A DNA stretch of 64,000 nucleotides from Yunchengibacter salinarum (GTDB taxonomy: Bacteria > Pseudomonadota > Alphaproteobacteria > Sphingomonadales > Kordiimonadaceae): assembly GCF_037658235.1 (NCBI RefSeq), contig NZ_JBBJLN010000007.1, positions 124,001 to 188,000 on the forward strand, written 5' to 3'. Positions within the stretch are counted from its first letter, which is position 1. Every line of letters starts with the position of its first letter. The position numbers and the translations under genes are program-made. Of the stretch, positions 45,727 to 54,377 are shown piece after piece. The notes under the pieces are model-generated. The model searched no databases and was not told the origin of the DNA. It was given only the letters and a program-made list of their open reading frames with translations.

Positions 45727-48700
45727 ATGTCGCTTGATGCCCTGATCAACGCGGAACACCCGCTGACCGTAGCCGGTGTTCCCGGCGGGTTCGATGCCTG
45801 GCTTCTGACCCGCGCGGCGGCCGAGGCCCATAACAGGCTGAAAAAGCCGGTGCTGCACATCACCCGCGATGACCGGGCGCTGTCGGCCCTGATCGGCCAG
45901 GTGGCCTTTTTCGATCCGGCCCTGACCGTGCTGGATTTCCCGGCCTGGGATTGCCTGCCCTATGACCGGGTGAGCCCGCAGGCAGACATTACCGCCCGAC
46001 GAATGGAAACCCTGAGCCGACTGGCGGCGGGCGTGAAAGGCCCCGCCCTGATCCTGACCACGGTGAACGCCGTGCTGCAACGGGTGCCGCCGAAGGAATG
46101 GGTGGCCGCCGCCAGCCTGGGCCTGGCGCCCGGCGACCAGACCGACATGACCGCCCTGACCGACCGCCTGCATGAGGCGGGCTACAGCCGCAGCGATCAG
46201 GTGATGGAACCGGGCGAATATGCCGTGCGCGGCGGCCTGCTGGACCTGTACCCCACCGGCGCCGAAGAACCGGTGCGGCTGGACTTTTTCGGCGACGAGC
46301 TGGACAGCATCCGCCGCTTCGACCCGCTGAGCCAGCGCACCACCGGCAGGCAGGATCGGGTCAATCTGAAACCGGCGGCGGAATTTTCGCTGGACCCGGA
46401 GTCCCGGCAGCGCTTCCAGCGCGCCTATGTGAACACCTTTGGCCCCGCCAAGGGGGAAGACCCGCTGTTCGAAGCGGTGGGCCAGGGCCGCGCACTACAG
46501 GGGGCGGAACACTGGCTGCCCTTTTTCCATGACCGCATGGACAGCCTGTTCGACTATGTGGACAGCCCGGTGCTGACCATGGACCATCAGGCCGACATCG
46601 CGGCGGACGAACGGCTGAAAGCGGTTCAGGACCATTTCGAGGCACGGCAAACCGTGCTGGCCATGATCCGGGAAGGCAAGGACACCACATCGCCCCTGTA
46701 CAAACCCTGCCCGCCCGGCCTGCTGTTTCTGACCGGGCAGGAATGGGAAAGCCGCCTGCTGGACCTGAACGCCCGCCACTTCAGCCCGAACAACGAGCCG
46801 GAGAACGAAACCACCATCACCATGAAGGCGCGCCGGGGCCGGGATTTCGCGCCGGAACGCAATGACAGGGCGATCAATATATATGACGCGGTGCGCGCCC
46901 ATGTGGTGGATCTGCGCAAGGCCGGCAGGCGCGTGGTCTTCGCCTGCACCAGCGCGGGCGCCGCACAGCGCATGGAAACCGTGCTCAAGGACCACGGCGT
47001 GGCCCCCATCGCCTTCGCGGAAAGCTGGGCCGCCATCCGGCGGGAGACGAAATCCCTGTCCGCCGTTACCGTGCTGCCCGCGGATGCCGGGTTCGAGACC
47101 GACGATCTGGCGCTTTTGACCGAACAGGACATTCTGGGCGACCGGCTGGTGCGCAAGGTACGTCGCCAGCGCAGGGCCGACAATTTCCTGTCCGAGGCCA
47201 GCGCCCTTTCACCGGGCGATCTGGTGGTGCACACCCAGCACGGCATTGGCCGGTTCGACCGGCTGGAAGCGGTGGAAGTCAACGGCGCCGCCCATGATTG
47301 CCTGGCGCTGGTCTATCATGGCGGCGACCGGCTGTTCGTACCGGTGGAGAACATCGAGGTGCTGTCCCGCTATGGCGGGGAGACCACCGAGGCCCAGTTG
47401 GACAAGCTGGGCGGTGTGGCCTGGCAGGCGCGCAAGGCGAAAATGAAGGAGCGCATCCGCGAAATGGCGGATCAGCTCATCAAGCTGGCGGCCCAGCGGG
47501 AAATGCGCGAAGGCACCCGCATCGCCCCGCCGGAAGGGCTTTACGAGGAATTCGCCGCCCGCTTCCCCTTTGAGGAGACGGACGATCAGTTGCGCGCCAT
47601 TTCGGATGTGGCGGGCGATCTGGCAAGCGGCCGCCCCATGGACCGGCTGATCTGCGGCGATGTGGGCTTCGGCAAGACGGAAGTGGCGCTGCGCGCCGCC
47701 TTTCTGGCGGTGATGGCCGGGCATCAGGTGGCGGTGATCGCCCCCACCACCCTGCTCGCCCGCCAGCATTATCAAACCTTCGAGGAACGCTTCCGCGACC
47801 TGCCGGTGAAGGTGGCGCAGCTATCGCGGCTGGTCAGCCAGAAGAACGCCAAGGCCACCCGCGCGGAACTGGCGGACGGCACGGCGGACATCGTAATCGG
47901 CACCCATGCGCTGCTGGGCAAGGGCATCAGCTTCCGCGATCTGGGCCTGTTGATCGTGGACGAGGAACAGCATTTCGGCGTCGCCCACAAGGAACGGCTG
48001 AAGGAACTGAAGGCGGACGTGCACGTACTGACCATGACGGCCACGCCCATTCCGCGCACCCTGCAAATGGCCATGAGCGGCATCCGCGACCTGTCCATCA
48101 TCGCCACGCCCCCGGTGGATCGGCTGGCCGTGCGCACTTTTGTGCTGCCCTTCGACCCGGTGGTGGTGCGGGAAGCCCTGCTGCGGGAGCATTTCCGCGG
48201 CGGCCAGAGCTTCTATGTGTGCCCCTATGTGGCCGACCTTCAGGAAGCCGCCACCTTCCTGAAAGATCATGTGCCGGAAGTGAAATTCACCATCGCCCAC
48301 GGCCAGATGCCCGCCCGCGAGATCGAGGACGTGATGACCGCCTTTTACGAAGGGCGCTTTGATGTGCTGCTGTCCACCACCATCATTGAAAGCGGCATCG
48401 ACATTCCCACCGCCAACACCATGGTGGTGCACCGCTCCGACCGCTTCGGGCTGGCCCAGCTATACCAGCTCAGGGGGCGCGTGGGCCGGGCCAAAATGCG
48501 GGCCTATGCCTATCTGACCGTGCCGCCGCGCAAGGCGCTGAGCGAAAACGCGGACAAGCGCCTTCAGGTGCTTCAAACCCTGGACACGCTGGGCGCGGGC
48601 TTCAATCTGGCCAGCCATGACATGGACATTCGCGGCGCCGGCAACCTGCTGGGCGAGGAACAAAGCGGCCATGTGCGCGAGGTGGGCGTGGAACTCTATC

Positions 48701-49233
48701 AGAAGATGCTGGAAGAAGCGGTCAGTGAAGCCCGCGCGGGTGGCGCCGATGACAGCCTGGCCGAGGACTGGTCGCCGCAGATCAATGTGGGGGCCACGGT
48801 GATGATCCCGGAAAGCTATGTGCCGGACCTGAACACCCGTATGGCGCTCTATCGCAGACTGGCGGACCTGACCACGCGCGAAGATGTGGATGCCTTCGCC
48901 GCGGAGTTGATCGACCGGTTCGGCCCCCTGCCCGGCGCGGTAAAGCAGCTTGCCCATGTGATGATCATCAAGGGCCACTGCAAACGGGCGGGAATCGAAA
49001 AGCTGGAAGCCGGGCCGAAGGGCATGACCATCAGCTTTTACAAGGACAGTTTCCCCAACCCCGCGGGGCTGGTGGACTTCATCTCCCGCACCGGCGCCAC
49101 GGCCAAGCTGAAGCCGGATCACAAGCTGGTCTATCTGGCCCGCATGGAATCGGTGGTGCAACGCCTGAAATCCGTCAATGCGGTGGTCAAGCAGTTGGCG
49201 AGTCTGGCGGAAAAGGCCCCGGAAAATGCCTGA
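45727..49233 (+). CDS. mfd: Transcription-repair coupling factor Mfd
   Basis: Mfd removes RNA polymerase stalled at DNA lesions and recruits UvrA. The 1168-residue protein has an N-terminal UvrB-like region, a CarD-like RNA-polymerase-interacting domain at about residues 493-551 (LSPGDLVVHTQHGIGRF), Walker A GDVGFGKTE near residue 643, a DEEQ box near 744, motif VI QLRGRVGRAKMRAY, and a C-terminal TRCF domain. The length is standard. It follows sdhE. No LexA-type box is seen upstream. Confidence 0.97.
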   Translation: MSLDALINAEHPLTVAGVPGGFDAWLLTRAAAEAHNRLKKPVLHITRDDRALSALIGQVAFFDPALTVLDFPAWDCLPYDRVSPQADITARRMETLSRLAAGVKGPALILTTVNAVLQRVPPKEWVAAASLGLAPGDQTDMTALTDRLHEAGYSRSDQVMEPGEYAVRGGLLDLYPTGAEEPVRLDFFGDELDSIRRFDPLSQRTTGRQDRVNLKPAAEFSLDPESRQRFQRAYVNTFGPAKGEDPLFEAVGQGRALQGAEHWLPFFHDRMDSLFDYVDSPVLTMDHQADIAADERLKAVQDHFEARQTVLAMIREGKDTTSPLYKPCPPGLLFLTGQEWESRLLDLNARHFSPNNEPENETTITMKARRGRDFAPERNDRAINIYDAVRAHVVDLRKAGRRVVFACTSAGAAQRMETVLKDHGVAPIAFAESWAAIRRETKSLSAVTVLPADAGFETDDLALLTEQDILGDRLVRKVRRQRRADNFLSEASALSPGDLVVHTQHGIGRFDRLEAVEVNGAAHDCLALVYHGGDRLFVPVENIEVLSRYGGETTEAQLDKLGGVAWQARKAKMKERIREMADQLIKLAAQREMREGTRIAPPEGLYEEFAARFPFEETDDQLRAISDVAGDLASGRPMDRLICGDVGFGKTEVALRAAFLAVMAGHQVAVIAPTTLLARQHYQTFEERFRDLPVKVAQLSRLVSQKNAKATRAELADGTADIVIGTHALLGKGISFRDLGLLIVDEEQHFGVAHKERLKELKADVHVLTMTATPIPRTLQMAMSGIRDLSIIATPPVDRLAVRTFVLPFDPVVVREALLREHFRGGQSFYVCPYVADLQEAATFLKDHVPEVKFTIAHGQMPAREIEDVMTAFYEGRFDVLLSTTIIESGIDIPTANTMVVHRSDRFGLAQLYQLRGRVGRAKMRAYAYLTVPPRKALSENADKRLQVLQTLDTLGAGFNLASHDMDIRGAGNLLGEEQSGHVREVGVELYQKMLEEAVSEARAGGADDSLAEDWSPQINVGATVMIPESYVPDLNTRMALYRRLADLTTREDVDAFAAELIDRFGPLPGAVKQLAHVMIIKGHCKRAGIEKLEAGPKGMTISFYKDSFPNPAGLVDFISRTGATAKLKPDHKLVYLARMESVVQRLKSVNAVVKQLASLAEKAPENA

Positions 49234-49821
49234 CCCTGCGGGGGAATCGCACTGGTCGTCCCGACTGCATGAAGGTGGTCACACAAATGTGATCCGAAGG
49301 ACCGGATCATCGGCGCGACACACCAAACCACAGATTTGCAACGCATTTTTCCCGGCATGTTGAACCGCATTCCGCATTGCAATCTGCAAACGTTTGCAAA
49401 AGTCGCTGTCGCCACCTTGACGTTTACCTTTTGGAAAGGGAGTCTCGCTACCGTCCAGTTGACGGCGCCGGGATCGTTTCGGGTGGTTTTGAGGCCCCGG
49501 CGGCTGTCACGGAATACCGGGCCGGGCTTTTAGCCCGGTTGGCGTGGGGTCCAGGGTTGCGTTCAGTTTCAAGGTGTTACAAGTCGCGCATCTTGCCCAG
49601 GCCAGTACGGTTATCCGAAGGCCGGGTGCTACATGATCAATATTGCATGTGGTGTGTTGGGGTTCCCCCCTGCTTTCGGATTTCAGGGTGATCAGGGTTA
49701 CGAGTTGTTCTGAGTGATCACCCTTCCCTTGAACGGGGGCCGGGCATGTCCCAAGGTGTATCGAGTACCCGTCCGGCCCTCGTTTCTCTTTTTCCCGAAA
49801 TTTCGCGTGCCACCGCCCCGA
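49234..49821. other. 588-base gap with palindromes and hairpins, no supported gene
   Basis: This convergent gap between mfd and the DsbA gene contains a 14-bp perfect palindrome TGCAAACGTTTGCA (49385-49398), a 6-bp hairpin CCGGGC/GCCCGG (49522-49538) and a 10-bp inverted repeat AGGGTGATCA/TGATCACCCT (arms 49685-49694 and 49715-49724, loop 20). No codon-like pattern, tRNA, tmRNA, RNase P or SRP RNA signature is evident. A non-coding RNA is possible. Confidence 0.5.
49385..49398. repeat. Perfect 14-bp palindrome resembling a LacI/PurR-family operator
   Basis: TGCAAACGTTTGCA is fully self-complementary with a central CG, the layout bound by LacI/PurR-family repressors. No LacI-type gene lies in the window, so the role is open. 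Confidence 0.5.
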
Positions 49822-50463
49822 TCAGGCTTCGCCCGCCACCTGTGGCGCCAGCCGGTCCATCACCTGCATCAGCACCTCCGGCGCCTGCGCCCCGGATACG
49901 CCCGCCTGCCGGTTGAACACATAATAGGGCACGCCGGTCACGCCCATCTGCCGGGCGGCCATCGCTTCTTCCTCGATCATCGCCTTGTCCCGGTCACTGG
50001 CCAGCAGGTCCGCCACCAGCGCCCGGTCCATGCCCGCATCCCCGGCCACGTCCGCAAGCAGGGCATGATCCCCGATGAAGCGCGCCTCTTCGAAATACAG
50101 GCTCATCAGCCGATCCGCCACCGCCGCCTGCACCCCGGCGGACAGGGCCCAGCGAATCAGGCGGTGGGCATCCAGGCTGTTGGCGATCCGCACCGGCGTG
50201 GTGAAATCGAATGCAATGCCCGCTTCGGCGCCGATGCGGGTCAGTTGGGCGCGCATCTGGTCAAGCTCCGGCCCGTCGCCGAACTTGGCGCGGTAGGCGG
50301 CGTCCCGGTCCACGCCGTCTTCCGGCGTGTTGGGGTTGAGCTGATAGGGCCTGTAGCGCACCGCCTGCACCAGGCCGGGCCGGGCGGCCATGGCCCGGTC
50401 CAGATGGCGTTTGCCCACAAAGCACCAGGGGCAGACCACATCGATCACCACATCCACATTCAT
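49822..50463 (-). CDS. DsbA/FrnE-family thioredoxin-fold oxidoreductase
   Basis: This 213-residue cytoplasmic protein (no signal) has an N-terminal redox motif CPWC at residues 11-14 and the helical insertion of the FrnE/2-hydroxychromene-2-carboxylate isomerase group (RPYQLNPNTPEDGVDRDAAY). The cis-Pro loop is in VTGVPYYVFNRQAGVSGAQ. Such proteins act in disulfide handling or polyketide chemistry, and the substrate is unknown. An AAGGAGG site 7 bases before the ATG fixes the start. It diverges from the small flagellar-like gene. Confidence 0.88.
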   Translation of the reverse strand: MNVDVVIDVVCPWCFVGKRHLDRAMAARPGLVQAVRYRPYQLNPNTPEDGVDRDAAYRAKFGDGPELDQMRAQLTRIGAEAGIAFDFTTPVRIANSLDAHRLIRWALSAGVQAAVADRLMSLYFEEARFIGDHALLADVAGDAGMDRALVADLLASDRDKAMIEEEAMAARQMGVTGVPYYVFNRQAGVSGAQAPEVLMQVMDRLAPQVAGEA

Positions 50464-50562
50464 TGCACGGCCTCCTTCCAGGCAGCAGGTTAACAGGGGC
50501 GGTTCTGGCGCGAAAGGGCGGGCTGTGCTATGCTGGCCGCCCATGTTCGAGGAGTGAAGCCC

Positions 50563-50943
50563 ATGGATGCCCTTTCCAAAGCCACGCAGGGTCTTTTGGC
50601 CAGCCAGCAGCGTGCCACCGATCTGGCCGGGCGCATTGTGCGGGACTCTGCGGCTGACGCCAGCACCACCAACCGCATCCTTGGCGCCGCGGAGGGCACG
50701 GGCACACCCCCTGCCCCGGCACAGGCAGCGGGCGAACAGGCCGGGCAGCAACAGCCGCAGGCCGGGGCCGCCCCCCGCCCCCCGCAGGTCAGCGGGGCGG
50801 ACGCCGCCGGCTTTTCCGACCTGATCCAGACAGTTGTGGACTTCCGCGCGGAACAGAATGTATTTCGCGCCAATGCGGCGGCTTTTTCCCGTATTGCGGA
50901 GACGGAAAACGCCCTTGGCGGCCTGCTGGACGACGAAAGCTGA
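50563..50943 (+). CDS. Small protein with flagellar rod C-terminal-like helix
   Basis: This 126-residue protein has a helical N terminus (ALSKATQGLLASQQRATDLA), a disordered Ala/Pro/Gln-rich middle (about residues 45-85), and a C-terminal helix DLIQTVVDFRAEQNVFRANAAAF that resembles the axial helix at the end of FlgB/FlgC/FlgG/FlgK-type proteins. The usual N-terminal NNxANxxTPG motif is missing, so it may be a rod-associated accessory or a diverged axial protein. GAGGAG precedes the ATG. It lies away from the flagellar blocks, 54 bases upstream of moaA. Confidence 0.6.
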   Translation: MDALSKATQGLLASQQRATDLAGRIVRDSAADASTTNRILGAAEGTGTPPAPAQAAGEQAGQQQPQAGAAPRPPQVSGADAAGFSDLIQTVVDFRAEQNVFRANAAAFSRIAETENALGGLLDDES

Positions 50944-50997
50944 CCCACGGCGCGTCACCACGCTTGACGATGGCGCCGCGCGCGCCAAAATCAGACC

Positions 50998-52041
50998 ATG
51001 CCGGATAGCATCCCCATAGCAGACATGCCCGCGCGTGGGCGCGCCCCCGATCTGGTGGACCCGTTCGGGCGCACCATCACCTATCTCAGGCTCAGCGTTA
51101 CGGATCGCTGTGACCTGCGCTGCCGCTATTGCATGGCGGAGGACATGACCTTCCTGCCCAAAAAGGACGTGCTCAGCCTGGAAGAGCTGTTGACCGTCTC
51201 GGACGCCTTCATGGACCGGGGCGTCAGGCGCATCCGGCTGACGGGCGGGGAGCCGCTGGTGCGGCGGAACATTCAATGGCTGATCGACCGGCTGGGAGCG
51301 CGGGTGCAATCCGGCGCGCTGGACGAGGTGACGCTCACCACCAATGCCACGCAGTTGCCAGCCATGGCGGGCAAGCTCGCCCGCGCGGGCGTGCGGCGCA
51401 TCAATGTGTCGCTGGACACGCTGGACCCGGCCACCTTTCACGCCATCACCCGCCGGAACCGGTTGGATGATGTGCGCCGCGGGCTGGATGCGGCGGAAGA
51501 CGCGGGCCTGAAGGTGAAACTGAACGCGGTGGTGATGAAGAACCGCAACGCCCACACCATCCCGGACCTGTTCGATTTCGCCCGCCACCGCGGCTTTGAC
51601 CTGACATTGATCGAAACCATGCCCATGGGCGACGTGGCCGACGCGCGGGAAGACACTTATATGCCCGTCAGCGCCCTGCTGCCAGCGCTTGAGGCCCGCG
51701 CCGCACTGACCCCCAGCGATCACCGCACCGGCGGCCCGGCCCGTTATATGGACATTGCGGGCAGCCGGTCCCGGCTGGGGCTGATCACGCCGCTCAGCCG
51801 CAATTTCTGTAGCGGCTGCAACCGGGTGCGCGTGACCTGCACGGGGCAGATTTACATGTGTCTGGGCCAGGATGACCATGTGGACCTGCGCGCCGCCCTG
51901 CGCGGGCCGGATGGCGCGGCGGCGCTGGATGCGGCGCTGGACCGGGCCATCGGCGCCAAGCCCGAAGGCCACGACTTCGCCGTCACCGATGGCCACATGA
52001 CCGGCAAGGTGGACCGGCACATGTCCATGACCGGGGGATAA
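50998..52041 (+). CDS. moaA: GTP 3',8-cyclase MoaA
   Basis: MoaA is a radical-SAM enzyme that starts molybdenum cofactor synthesis from GTP. The 347-residue protein has the N-terminal cluster CDLRCRYC (Cys 38, 42 and 45), the GGEPLVR SAM segment, the C-terminal second-cluster region NFCSGCNRVRVTC, and the required terminal Gly-Gly. The ribosome binding site is weak. No other mo genes are close. Confidence 0.95.
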   Translation: MPDSIPIADMPARGRAPDLVDPFGRTITYLRLSVTDRCDLRCRYCMAEDMTFLPKKDVLSLEELLTVSDAFMDRGVRRIRLTGGEPLVRRNIQWLIDRLGARVQSGALDEVTLTTNATQLPAMAGKLARAGVRRINVSLDTLDPATFHAITRRNRLDDVRRGLDAAEDAGLKVKLNAVVMKNRNAHTIPDLFDFARHRGFDLTLIETMPMGDVADAREDTYMPVSALLPALEARAALTPSDHRTGGPARYMDIAGSRSRLGLITPLSRNFCSGCNRVRVTCTGQIYMCLGQDDHVDLRAALRGPDGAAALDAALDRAIGAKPEGHDFAVTDGHMTGKVDRHMSMTGG

Positions 52042-52125
52042 GCGCATAAACCCTTGCGGTGCGGGGCCTTTTCTGAAACCGTGATGGCCGTTGAAGGGGC
52101 CTTGAACGCAGGGGATGAAGGGCGC

Positions 52126-52884
52126 ATGAAGCTCGCCGTAATCGCAAGCCAGTATGGCGAGGCGGAAGACTCCGCCCGCATGATCCGCCAGAAATACGCC
52201 ACCGTGGGCGTGGAAAGCGCCGACGTGATCCTGGCGCTCGGCGGGGACGGCTTCATGTTGCAGACCATCCATGCCTATATGAACCGGGACGTGCGGATTT
52301 TCGGCATGAACCGGGGCACGGTGGGCTTTCTGATGAACCGCTATGACCCTGATAAACTGATCGAGCGGATCGAGAAGTCGGACCCCATCAGCCTGCACCC
52401 GCTGAAAATGCGCGCCACCACCTGCGACGGGGAAGTGGTGGAGCATATCGCCGTGAACGAGGTCTCACTGCTGCGCGAAACCCGGCAGACGGCAAAAATC
52501 CGCATCACCATAGACGGAAAAGTGCGCCTGAACGAACTGGTGGGGGATGGCGTGCTGGTGGCCACCCCGGCGGGCAGCACGGCCTATAACCTGTCCGCCC
52601 ACGGGCCGATCCTGCCCATCGGATCGAAGCTGCTGGCGCTGACCCCCATTTCCGCCTTCCGCCCGCGCCGCTGGCACGGCGCCCTGCTGCCCCACACGGC
52701 CCGCATCGAACTGACCATGCAGGAACCCCACAAGCGCCCCGTCTCGGCGGTAGCCGACATGCACGAAGTCCGCGACGTGCGCCACATCCTGGTGGAAGAG
52801 GACTGGGAAAACCAATGCACCCTGCTCTTCGACCCGGAACACAATCTGGAAGAACGGATACTGACGGAACAATTTACGGATTAG
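52126..52884 (+). CDS. nadK: NAD kinase NadK
   Basis: NadK phosphorylates NAD+ to NADP+. The 252-residue protein has the GGDGFML catalytic loop (about residues 40-46), the NE/D motif in AVNEVSLLRE, and GVLVATPAGSTAYNLSAHGPIL. The ATG at 52126 gives the family N terminus MKLAVIAS; earlier in-frame starts (52084, 52054) add residues not seen in the family. It overlaps the stop end of the KAP NTPase gene by 4 bases on the other strand. Confidence 0.93.
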   Translation: MKLAVIASQYGEAEDSARMIRQKYATVGVESADVILALGGDGFMLQTIHAYMNRDVRIFGMNRGTVGFLMNRYDPDKLIERIEKSDPISLHPLKMRATTCDGEVVEHIAVNEVSLLRETRQTAKIRITIDGKVRLNELVGDGVLVATPAGSTAYNLSAHGPILPIGSKLLALTPISAFRPRRWHGALLPHTARIELTMQEPHKRPVSAVADMHEVRDVRHILVEEDWENQCTLLFDPEHNLEERILTEQFTD

Positions 52885-54317
52885 TTACCAGAACAGAGTA
52901 TATCGGAAAAACGCTCGACTGCCGCAATTGACTCTTCCCGCGCTTCTCTTTCGCCGTATGACAGACCAGATACTTGCCCAGCTGCAGTAATCCACAACCG
53001 ATCTTTACGGGGAGGATTGTCTACATGATCCGAGCTTTCTATATATTCATTCTGCTTATCATACCATTCAGTATCGCCATTCCCCAAAAACGTGCCTAAA
53101 ATCGAACCTTCCAACCAAGACATATTATCCCTATTGAAGCGATCATATGCATCCCAAATCTGAAAATGCCGACGAATTTTTTCATAAGCTTCCGGACCAG
53201 AAAGATTCAATACTTCTTTATAAAGAGAAGGAGAGTGATCCTTTAATGTAACCAGTACAAAGATCGGGATGCAGGGGAACCCTCGTAAAGATTGGCAATT
53301 CTCTATAATCACCTTTACACTCAAAAATATCTTTTTCTGATTTCTGATTGGAACACCCATAACGCGAAATAAATTTGGTATGAAATTATCAAATGGCTGC
53401 CCGGAATTACCTCTTTGGGAAAACAAATGCTCGAACCCATAATGATCATATAGCTCATTTACAATCGCTTCTGGATTAGGCGTAGGTAACGAGACTTCCC
53501 AATCGATAAACCTTTTGAGATACCCGGCACTGTCAACCTCAGAGCCATAAACGGCATGTATTGCTGAATGAATCTGACGCTCTGCAACCATCAAAACGAA
53601 AATAACACCCTCTACATCAAAAAAGTGCTTTATTTTCTCCAATACTTTAATTGCATAATCAGGACGACACCGATCCAACTCATCAACAATAAAAATAAGC
53701 TTATTTTTTAGCCCTCCCTCGTCATCAAACCCAGAAATTTCTCTAACCAATAAGGACAAGTCTTCCTTGAATTTTTCCATATTGGAATAAATTTCTTTCT
53801 GCTCAATAATTAATGACTCGGAGTATCCAGATATTAAATCAGAAATATCACCCTTACCCATTTTAAAAATATTAGACGCGTCTTCGGCAACACCGTCTCC
53901 AAATGCTTTGCTTAATATTGCTTTTCCTATTAAATAGGGAGCATTTTTGATTAAAGGTGATGCAACCCTTTTCTTTATATTATCGAGAATAGTATCTGAA
54001 TCTTCGGAATTTCCTTTTAAATTCTCATCCAGACACATTACCAACGCAGCCATTGGATCGGACATGAAGTCGGACTTCCATGCGTCAAAAAGCACGACCT
54101 TGCCGCCTTCGGCCTCAATCTTCTTTTTCCACTCGCCAGCGAAATAACTTTTACCCGTTCCATATTCACCTTTTACGCTGATGACAAAAGGTCCTGGTGC
54201 AGTTGCAATCAGGTCGGTCATGCGATCTGCGAAGACCTTTCGATTCAAAAGATCTCCTGTGAACGGCGTATCATCTCGCTGGGCACGTGGCGCTTTTCGA
54301 AGGCCGGAATCAGTCAT
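52881..54317 (-). CDS. KAP-family P-loop NTPase in low-GC DNA
   Basis: This 478-residue protein has Walker A GEYGTGKS (50-57) and Walker B LIFIVDELDR (207-216), with the KAP signature DELDRCRPDYA and a following FVLMVAERQIH. It has no transmembrane helix, unlike many KAP members. KAP NTPases include phage-exclusion proteins such as PifA and the ATPase of Qat defence systems, so an immunity role is plausible but inferred. Base composition is clearly AT-rich against both neighbours, with many AAA, ATT and AAT codons, which points to recent acquisition. GAGAGGTGAC precedes the ATG. It stands as a single gene with no visible flanking repeats. Confidence 0.82.
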   Translation of the reverse strand: MTDSGLRKAPRAQRDDTPFTGDLLNRKVFADRMTDLIATAPGPFVISVKGEYGTGKSYFAGEWKKKIEAEGGKVVLFDAWKSDFMSDPMAALVMCLDENLKGNSEDSDTILDNIKKRVASPLIKNAPYLIGKAILSKAFGDGVAEDASNIFKMGKGDISDLISGYSESLIIEQKEIYSNMEKFKEDLSLLVREISGFDDEGGLKNKLIFIVDELDRCRPDYAIKVLEKIKHFFDVEGVIFVLMVAERQIHSAIHAVYGSEVDSAGYLKRFIDWEVSLPTPNPEAIVNELYDHYGFEHLFSQRGNSGQPFDNFIPNLFRVMGVPIRNQKKIFLSVKVIIENCQSLRGFPCIPIFVLVTLKDHSPSLYKEVLNLSGPEAYEKIRRHFQIWDAYDRFNRDNMSWLEGSILGTFLGNGDTEWYDKQNEYIESSDHVDNPPRKDRLWITAAGQVSGLSYGEREAREESIAAVERFSDILCSGN

Positions 54318-54377
54318 GAAGTCACCTCTCAGGTCAAAAAATCACCCAAGAGGCTAACAAGGAATTTCAACTTAAAG

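Noticed and set aside
49234..49821. tmRNA, 6S, RNase P or SRP RNA in the gap after mfd
   Set aside because: None of the signature sequences of these RNAs is visible; the hairpins alone are not enough.
50464..52446. Long minus-strand open frame upstream of the DsbA gene
   Set aside because: It is antisense to moaA and the small flagellar-like gene, has a His/Gln/Arg-rich composition typical of a GC-rich shadow frame, and the true start at 50463 has a strong ribosome binding site.
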